Shown one piece after another: positions 13,498-18,082 of a stretch of 18,082 nucleotides of DNA. Location: NCBI GenBank assembly GCA_016938535.1, contig JAFGUL010000153.1:1-18082 (forward strand), read 5' to 3'. The stretch's first letter is position 1; each line of letters opens with the position of its first letter. The notes beneath the pieces are model-generated. The model saw nothing but the letters and a program-made list of their open reading frames with translations. It made no database searches and had not been told where the DNA came from. Both the position numbers and the translations under genes were made by a program. The DNA is from Candidatus Delongbacteria bacterium. GTDB lineage: Bacteria > Delongbacteria > UBA4055.

Positions 13498-15180
13498 TCA
13501 GATCTTTCCGTCAACGATCTTTAGAATTTCATCTGTGAGTTTATCAACATCGGATAATATTTTATTCATTTCGGACAGGGTGTTCTTCTTATAGGTGTCG
13601 CTTTCGTCAAAACCGGCTAAATTGATCTTGACATTAAGACCCGCCCCCTTTACACCTGCATTAATTAAGAGTGCAGCTACGCCTGCATCGCTTGCGGCAT
13701 TCGTGTTTCCAGTTTCTGCAACTCTTTTTATTATAGGAGCAAGATCAATTATCTTTTTCATCACTTTGAGAGGTATGTCGGTTGCAAGCACTGTGGCATC
13801 GTAATAAACTTTTTCTGCAATCTCAATCTCTGAGGGGTCGTCTGATTTTTTTGCCTTAGATTTCATTCCCAAGGCATCCATAAGTACATTGAAGGCATCT
13901 GTATCCGCATCTATGAGGGAATTAAGCTCGTTTTTTCTGTTCTGAAGATCTTTTGCGGTTTCATTCACCTCGCTGTTCAGATGTTTGTAACCCTTTTTAT
14001 CGTAAGTCAGGTTCATAACCATAGCACCCAGGCTGGCCGCCAGTGTTCCGCAAAGAGCGGCCACTGATCCTCCTCCGGGAGCAGGAGCGTCAGACGAGAG
14101 CATGTCGTTGAACTCTGTAATTGTCATGTCAACAAGTTTTCCCGACTTCGAGATCATGTATTCGATTATTTTCTCTTCAGGTTTAAACTCAGCCACATCC
14201 GAAAGTCCGAGAGACTGTATCGCGGTCTTAATCAGTTCATCGTCGGGAACACCGGCACAAGAACCCTGTTTTTCCATATAATGAATTCCGGCTCTGATCA
14301 TCGCGTCCTTCGGAACAACTCCGACTATCTCACTTCCGGTCACTCTCAGTCCTCTTTCATCTGCCTGTTTTGATATCTCATCGAAAACATCGTGCATTGA
14401 AGTCACATGATAGTTAGTCAGGTTTATTGAAATTTGCGCCCGTTTATAGTCATCCACATACCAACCGATCGCTTTACAGTTCTTGAATATCCCGGGTTTT
14501 TTAATTTTTTTACCGTTCTCATCTTTTACAACCTTATCGTTCTCATCTTTTAATGTTCTTCCCTGCTCTCTTATGTTAAGTGCTATATCGTGAGCAAGTT
14601 TAGCATTGTTGGTATTTAGGTTAACATTATATGCGATCAGGAAATCCCTTGCGCTGACAGCTGTCGCACCCTGTTTTGGTCTGAATTCAGCCGGTCCCGC
14701 ATCAGGTTTTCTCTGGGGATCTTTAAGATTGGATTCAAGACCTTCATATTCCCCCTGCCTTACCCATGCCAGGTTTTTTCTTTCCGGAACAGTTGCGGCA
14801 TATTCATAAAAGAATACAGGATAATCGAGTTCTTCGCCGAGTTTTTTGCCTAGTTCATGGGCTATCTGGACACACTCATCCATCGTTATCCCGCTTACTG
14901 GAATTACCGGGCAGACATCACAGGCTCCGAAACGGGGATGAGCTCCTTTATGTTTGGTCATATCTATGAGCTGATGAGATCTTTTTATTGCATTAAAAGC
15001 GGCTTCCTTTACGCTATCAGGATCACCGACCATTGTAACAACTGTACGGTTGGTGTCATAACCCGGATCGACATCAAGAAGTCTGACTCCTTTAACTTTT
15101 TTTATCTCATCCGTGATCTGGCCGATCACAGCCATGTTCCTTCCTTCACTGAAATTCGGTACGCATTCTACAATTTTCAT
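13498..15180 (-). CDS. Bifunctional glutamate formiminotransferase / formiminotetrahydrofolate cyclodeaminase
   Basis: The 560-aa product matches the fused FTCD enzyme (mammalian FTCD about 541 aa). The N-terminal formiminotransferase (about 1-335) opens with ECVPNFSEGR and has KGAHPRFGACDVCPVIPV near 78-95, whose His81 corresponds to the catalytic His82 of porcine FTCD by my alignment. The C-terminal cyclodeaminase (about 350-560) has SDAPAPGGGSVAALCGTLAA. It passes a formimino group from formiminoglutamate to tetrahydrofolate and then releases ammonia to give 5,10-methenyl-THF, linking histidine breakdown to one-carbon metabolism. No hut gene is nearby, so the pathway partners must be elsewhere. 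Residues about 208-227 hold a charged insertion built from an 8-codon tandem repeat. GGGGAG lies 6 nt upstream of the ATG. It is a single-gene unit with its own promoter and terminator. Confidence 0.95.
   Translation of the reverse strand: MKIVECVPNFSEGRNMAVIGQITDEIKKVKGVRLLDVDPGYDTNRTVVTMVGDPDSVKEAAFNAIKRSHQLIDMTKHKGAHPRFGACDVCPVIPVSGITMDECVQIAHELGKKLGEELDYPVFFYEYAATVPERKNLAWVRQGEYEGLESNLKDPQRKPDAGPAEFRPKQGATAVSARDFLIAYNVNLNTNNAKLAHDIALNIREQGRTLKDENDKVVKDENGKKIKKPGIFKNCKAIGWYVDDYKRAQISINLTNYHVTSMHDVFDEISKQADERGLRVTGSEIVGVVPKDAMIRAGIHYMEKQGSCAGVPDDELIKTAIQSLGLSDVAEFKPEEKIIEYMISKSGKLVDMTITEFNDMLSSDAPAPGGGSVAALCGTLAASLGAMVMNLTYDKKGYKHLNSEVNETAKDLQNRKNELNSLIDADTDAFNVLMDALGMKSKAKKSDDPSEIEIAEKVYYDATVLATDIPLKVMKKIIDLAPIIKRVAETGNTNAASDAGVAALLINAGVKGAGLNVKINLAGFDESDTYKKNTLSEMNKILSDVDKLTDEILKIVDGKI
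14514..14552. repeat. Two-copy 24-nt tandem repeat inside the FTCD gene
   Basis: The 15-mer CGTTCTCATCTTTTA occurs exactly at 14514-14528 and 14538-14552, a 24-nt period. In the protein it gives KDEN-type units of eight residues (K-D-E-N-D-K-V-V, then K-D-E-N-G-K-K-I). Similar charged insertions occur, as far as I recall, in Bacteroidetes FTCD, so this is probably an expanded surface loop. Confidence 0.7.
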
Positions 15181-15224
15181 TTCATTCTCCCCTGATTCGT
15201 TTTAGGATTTATCTGACGGTATAA

Positions 15225-15253
15225 AAGATAATGTAAATTCAATAACAAAACAA
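15225..15253 (-). promoter_or_regulatory. Promoter of the FTCD gene
   Basis: On the minus strand there is TTGTTT (15248-15253), a 17-bp spacer and TATCTT (15225-15230), with a predicted start near 15218 and a leader of about 38 nt. Spacing is ideal, but both boxes depart from consensus. Confidence 0.45.
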
Positions 15254-15278
15254 AGGATTTATTTTATGATATTTTATA

Positions 15279-15307
15279 TTGAAATATATAGTTTTTACTA
15301 TTATATT
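15279..15307 (+). promoter_or_regulatory. Promoter of the thioredoxin-methyltransferase-CDF operon
   Basis: TTGAAA (15279-15284), a 17-bp spacer and TATATT (15302-15307), with a predicted start near 15314 and a leader of about 37 nt. The surrounding 90 bp is very A+T rich, so some of the match could be chance. Confidence 0.55.
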
Positions 15308-15350
15308 TGAAAGCGTGAGTATTTTTGATTAATTTAATTGAGGATAAAAA

Positions 15351-15836
15351 ATGAATAAAATTTTCTTTGCAGCTATGATAATGATAATATCCCTGACAGC
15401 TTTTGCGCAGGATATCAAAAAAGCCCCGTCATTCAGACTTGAATCCGTCAAGGGAGAATGTATTGAGCTTGACAGCCTTACACAGAAAGGTCCTGTACTG
15501 ATCAACTTCTGGGCAAGCTGGTGCAAACCGTGCAAGGATGAGCTTCCTGATATTTACAAGATCAAAAAAGAATTTGAAAAAAAGGGTCTTCAGGTTATAA
15601 CTATTACAGTTGATAAGCCGGCTGCCGTCAGAAAAGCGGTTTCTTTTCTCAAGACAAAAGGACTGGAACTTGAACTGCTGAAAGACTCAGACATGAAAGT
15701 ATTTAAAACATACGGCGGCAGCAACGCTGTGCCTTTTACTTTCTTGATCAACACAAGCGGAGACATCGTTTTCAGTAAAAGAAGTCATACTGATTACAGC
15801 GAGCTTTCCAAAGAGATCAATAAAATCATAGAATGA
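15351..15836 (+). CDS. Exported thioredoxin-like (TlpA/ResA family) protein
   Basis: The 161-aa product has a classical signal peptide (hydrophobic residues 4-18, probable cleavage after AFA-Q near residue 19-20). The mature thioredoxin fold carries NFWASWCKPC with the redox pair Cys58 and Cys61, and the cis-proline in AVPFTF (Pro128). This is the TlpA/ResA/CcmG pattern, membrane-side or periplasmic thiol oxidoreductases that usually reduce disulfides, for example in cytochrome c maturation. The K-P pair inside CKPC is common in this group. No cytochrome genes are nearby, so the substrate is open. A GAGG site lies 8 nt before the ATG. Its stop overlaps the next gene's start by ATGA, and it heads a three-gene operon. 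Confidence 0.92.
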   Translation: MNKIFFAAMIMIISLTAFAQDIKKAPSFRLESVKGECIELDSLTQKGPVLINFWASWCKPCKDELPDIYKIKKEFEKKGLQVITITVDKPAAVRKAVSFLKTKGLELELLKDSDMKVFKTYGGSNAVPFTFLINTSGDIVFSKRSHTDYSELSKEINKIIE

Positions 15837-16762
15837 TATTTTCCGATCAGTCTTTATATCATATCTACGGATATCTGAAAGAAAAGCTCAAAGTCCTTTC
15901 CGATCATGAAATAATAGAATTTGAGGTTATCAATCCTGACATTTCGAATGAGTTTTCTGGCACTCTGATAAGTATATCGGGAAAAAAGTATATTTACAGG
16001 CCGTTCAAGGCATGGGTTGATCTGGCAGAAATACTTCACTGCAAAATTCTGATGCCGAAGGATCTTGGCAATAACCGCATATTAATAAGGTATAAACCTC
16101 TCAATATGAGTAAATCATGGCATAATCATTCAGGTGTTCATATCACTGAAAGATATGGTCAGGATTCTGATTTCTCAAAGATCTTCAAGTTCGAGGAGCC
16201 CTATTTCTTAAGCGGTTATATAAGGTCGCTCGGAGAGATCAGTGTAAGAAAAGGAATGAAGATACTTAATCTCGGAATAAACAGGGGAGACGAATTTGAA
16301 ATATTTTCAGAATTCTTCAGCACAATATCTGACAGTCTTTTCTTTACAGGTATAGATCACTGCTCATCTGCTTTGAAATTCGCAAAAAAACGCTTCAGTT
16401 CTGAGCATTATAAGTTCATAGAAGAGGATATTTCAAAAATTTCAGATCTGAATCTGCAAAAACATGATGTCCTTATTTCTGTAGGTACTTTACAGAGCCC
16501 GGATATTAACGGGAACGATATATTCAGATTTGTCATCCAGAATATTCTGAAAAAATCAGGCAGCGTTATACTCGGATTCCCGAACAGCAGGTATATTGAC
16601 TGCGAGGTGGTTTACGGTGCAAAGACCAAAAACTACACCGAATCAAATCTGAATCTTCTTATAAAAGATATTAATTTCTACAAACGCTATCTTCAGCAGC
16701 ACGGCTATAAAGTTATCACTTTCGGAAAATACTATATTTTTCTTGTGGCGGAAAAGAAATGA
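15833..16762 (+). CDS. Class I SAM-dependent methyltransferase, substrate unknown
   Basis: The 309-aa protein has an N-terminal part (about 1-125) that I do not recognise and a Rossmann methyltransferase domain (about 130-305). Motif I is ILNLGINRGDE at 144-154, the acidic end of strand 2 is FTGIDHCSSALKFAKKRF at 171-188, and motif IV is the HDVLISVGTLQSP region at 211-223. A strand with ILGFPNSRY (246-254) follows. There is no N-P-P-aromatic motif, so an amino-methylating enzyme of the HemK type is unlikely; small-molecule or O/S-methylation is possible. The start overlaps the thioredoxin stop and its own stop overlaps the CDF gene start, each by ATGA, so the three are translationally coupled. 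No signal peptide is present, so it is cytosolic. Confidence 0.8.
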   Translation: MIFSDQSLYHIYGYLKEKLKVLSDHEIIEFEVINPDISNEFSGTLISISGKKYIYRPFKAWVDLAEILHCKILMPKDLGNNRILIRYKPLNMSKSWHNHSGVHITERYGQDSDFSKIFKFEEPYFLSGYIRSLGEISVRKGMKILNLGINRGDEFEIFSEFFSTISDSLFFTGIDHCSSALKFAKKRFSSEHYKFIEEDISKISDLNLQKHDVLISVGTLQSPDINGNDIFRFVIQNILKKSGSVILGFPNSRYIDCEVVYGAKTKNYTESNLNLLIKDINFYKRYLQQHGYKVITFGKYYIFLVAEKK

Positions 16763-17661
16763 ACAATGAACTTATACAAAAAGAGATAAGCGGTATAACG
16801 AAATCGGGAATGCTGATCAATTTAATTCTGGGTATTCTTAAGATAACGACCGGTATGATAGGCAACAGTTATTCGGCCATTGCCGACGGTGTTCATTCTC
16901 TGTCCGATCTGGTGACTGATATAGCAATAATAATCGGCGTAAAGTTCTGGTCAGCTCCGCCCGATAAAGATCATCCGTACGGACACGGCAGGATCGAGAC
17001 CATTGTTACTCTTTTTGTCGGGATCATGCTTGCTGCGGCAGGAATAGGTATAGGTTATGAAGCTGTAGCAACCATAAGAGACCCTCATACGGTCAAACCC
17101 GGTCTCATAGCTCTTACCGGAATAATTCTGACAATTATTTTCAAGGAAATACTTTTTAGGAAAACTCTTACGATCGGGAAAAAAACAGGTTCACAGTCTG
17201 TTATAGCGAATGCATGGCATCACCGGTCTGACGCTTTCAGCTCTGTTCTGGCTCTGGGTTCTGTACTGACGGCAGTCCTGTTGCCGGGAATGGAATTTGT
17301 GGATCACATTGGTGGATTGCTTGTCTCTATCTTGATTATTAAAGTTTCTTTCGATATAGTTAAACCCGCCTTCAAAGAACTCTGCGATGCGGGTGCCTCA
17401 CAGAAAGATATAGAATTAATGAAGAATATTGTTTCTCAGGTTGAAGGAGTGAGAGATGTTCATGGTCTTAGAAGCAGGCAGCATAATTCAGGTAACTATC
17501 TTGACCTTCATGTTCTTGTTGACGATGATATTACTGTGAAGAAGGGACACGATATTGCAGAAAAAGTGAAAGATATTCTGATAGAGAAAGGCCCTTCAGT
17601 TGTAGATGTAGTTGTCCATATAGAGCCTTTCAAAAGCCACAAAGAGACGCACGAAATCTAA
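16759..17661 (+). CDS. Cation diffusion facilitator (CDF) family divalent metal exporter
   Basis: The 300-aa protein has the CDF architecture: about six membrane helices (residues about 15-205) and a cytosolic C-terminal dimer domain (about 210-292) with VEGVRDVHGLRSRQHNSGNY and HVLVDDDITVKKGHDIAEKV. The transport site is readable. ADGVHSLSD gives His46 and Asp50 in helix 2, and NAWHHRSD gives His154 and Asp158 in helix 5, aligned with Asp45/Asp49 and His153/Asp157 of E. coli YiiP. This HD-HD set differs from YiiP by a His and fits zinc-preferring members, but iron, cobalt or manganese cannot be excluded. HPYGHGRIE (72-80) is the conserved family loop. It exports metal by proton antiport. It is the last gene of the thioredoxin operon, with a 4-nt overlap. 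Confidence 0.94.
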   Translation: MNNELIQKEISGITKSGMLINLILGILKITTGMIGNSYSAIADGVHSLSDLVTDIAIIIGVKFWSAPPDKDHPYGHGRIETIVTLFVGIMLAAAGIGIGYEAVATIRDPHTVKPGLIALTGIILTIIFKEILFRKTLTIGKKTGSQSVIANAWHHRSDAFSSVLALGSVLTAVLLPGMEFVDHIGGLLVSILIIKVSFDIVKPAFKELCDAGASQKDIELMKNIVSQVEGVRDVHGLRSRQHNSGNYLDLHVLVDDDITVKKGHDIAEKVKDILIEKGPSVVDVVVHIEPFKSHKETHEI

Positions 17662-17696
17662 TCATAAAAAAAAATAGAAATTCTTTAAAAAAAGTC

Positions 17697-17725
17697 TTGA
17701 CTTTGACATTCTTTTTCGATATATT
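17697..17725 (+). promoter_or_regulatory. Upstream promoter (P1) of the tRNA-His/tRNA-Glu unit
   Basis: TTGACT (17697-17702), a 17-bp spacer and TATATT (17720-17725). It lies 36 nt after the CDF stop, with a predicted start near 17732 and a precursor leader of roughly 98 nt. An overlapping TTGACA at 17703-17708 lacks a -10 at the right distance. Confidence 0.65.
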
Positions 17726-17779
17726 TCGACCCGCTTTAAAACTCAGCATAAAAAAGTTTGAAAATGAGTGATAAAGTGC

Positions 17780-17808
17780 TTGACAACCGTAAAAAAAATT
17801 CTTAAATT
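17780..17808 (+). promoter_or_regulatory. Proximal promoter (P2) of the tRNA-His/tRNA-Glu unit
   Basis: Consensus TTGACA (17780-17785), a 17-bp spacer and TAAATT (17803-17808), with a predicted start near 17815, about 15 nt before tRNA-His. The short leader resembles that of tRNA-Arg at the other end of the window. Confidence 0.75.
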
Positions 17809-17829
17809 GGCAACCCATTTGAGAATTAT

Positions 17830-17903
17830 GGTGGGAGTAGCTCAGTTGGCAGAGTGCCTGACTGTGACTCAGGTTGTCGCGGGTTCAAGCCCCGTCTCTC
17901 ACC
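17830..17903 (+). tRNA. tRNA-His (anticodon GTG)
   Basis: A complete cloverleaf: acceptor GTGGGAG/CTCTCAC, anticodon stem CCTGA/TCAGG with loop CTGTGAC (anticodon GTG), and T-loop TTCAAGC. The extra G at 17830 faces discriminator C at 17903, the G-1:C73 identity pair of histidine tRNA. The 3' CCA is not encoded, so a CCA-adding enzyme is needed. Confidence 0.97.
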
Positions 17904-17916
17904 CTTGAAATATACC

Positions 17917-17988
17917 GGTCTCATCGTCTAGTGGTCAGGACTCAAGGTTTTCATCCTTGCAACCGGGGTTCGATTCCCCGTGAGATCA
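17917..17988 (+). tRNA. tRNA-Glu (anticodon TTC)
   Basis: A complete cloverleaf 13 nt after tRNA-His: acceptor GGTCTCA/TGAGATC, anticodon stem CAAGG/CCTTG with loop TTTTCAT (anticodon TTC), T-stem CGGGG/CCCCG with loop TTCGATT, and discriminator A. CCA is not encoded. It probably shares the tRNA-His precursor. Confidence 0.97.
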
Positions 17989-18066
17989 CAAAAATGTTCA
18001 TTGACATAGGCAAGATAAAGAAGAAGCACAAAGAAACAAGTTTTAAAAGAAACGAATTAAGGCCCT

Positions 18067-18082
18067 GCTGAAATTATTCAGC
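18067..18082 (+). other. Short hairpin at the window edge after the tRNA pair
   Basis: GCTGAA (18067-18072) and TTCAGC (18077-18082) form a 6-bp stem with loop ATTA. It could be the start of a terminator for the tRNA unit, but the window ends before any T-tract can be seen. The 78 nt between tRNA-Glu and this stem are purine-rich, and I see no gene in them. Confidence 0.3.

Noticed and set aside
14606..15195. Several plus-strand frames opposite the FTCD gene
   Set aside because: All overlap strongly conserved enzyme motifs on the minus strand and lack start signals.
17830..17903. tRNA-His as evidence of a histidine-utilisation locus with FTCD
   Set aside because: The two are nearly 3 kb apart with an unrelated operon between them; the proximity is coincidental.
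18001..18030. TTGACA at 18001 as a promoter for a gene beyond the window
   Set aside because: No -10-like hexamer occurs 15-19 bp downstream.
17874..18071. 65-aa open frame across the tRNA pair
   Set aside because: It runs through tRNA-His and tRNA-Glu, has no ribosome-binding site and its peptide is just the tRNA sequence translated.

Overview
The window reads as a Gram-negative bacterial chromosome segment of moderate to low GC. It encodes an outer-membrane beta-barrel phospholipase, a lipoprotein with a lipobox, periplasmic thioredoxin-type export, PdxJ-type vitamin B6 synthesis and RlmH. Ordinary sigma-70-like promoters (TTGxxx, 17 bp, TATATT) and Shine-Dalgarno sites argue against Bacteroidota proper. 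The protein set and the fused, Bacteroidetes-like FTCD would fit a poorly sampled phylum near the FCB group, but I cannot place it further. There is no sign of phage, insertion sequence, CRISPR or plasmid, and no gene-free stretch longer than 300 bases.

Layout. (1) 1-698, minus strand: tRNA-Arg(CCT) and a small lipoprotein gene, each with its own promoter. (2) 692-3167, plus strand: one apparent operon of a 73-aa protein, a YbhN/flippase-like membrane protein, an ECF sigma factor and its zinc-finger anti-sigma factor, closed by a strong terminator. (3) 3170-5355, plus strand: a second operon of an unlisted 59-aa TTG-start gene, rlmH (also TTG), a membrane-anchored TPR protein and pdxJ. (4) 5359-7362, minus strand: a HemK-like methyltransferase and a membrane-anchored DRGH nuclease, overlapping. 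(5) 7389-9758, plus strand: a patatin / two-POTRA / barrel protein whose transcript is probably leaderless. (6) 9793-13452, plus strand: an acidic UPF0158 protein followed by a 995-aa DnaE-like protein. (7) 13441-15253, minus strand: the bifunctional formiminotransferase-cyclodeaminase. (8) 15279-17661, plus strand: thioredoxin-like protein, methyltransferase and CDF cation exporter, joined by 4-nt overlaps. (9) 17697-17988: tandem promoters and tRNA-His(GTG)-tRNA-Glu(TTC).

The most interesting gene is the DnaE-like protein (10465-13452). It can be followed against bacterial replicative DNA polymerase III alpha from the PHP domain through palm, fingers, helix-hairpin-helix and C-terminal domain. 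However, all three catalytic aspartates, the glycine-rich loop and the fingers lysines are replaced, the PHP metal ligands are mostly gone and the OB fold seems to be missing. A perfect-looking beta-clamp motif, QPELF, survives at the site equivalent to the internal clamp motif of E. coli DnaE. The frame is intact, so this looks like a maintained, catalytically dead, clamp-binding pseudo-polymerase, probably co-expressed with the acidic UPF0158 protein from a TTGACA promoter.
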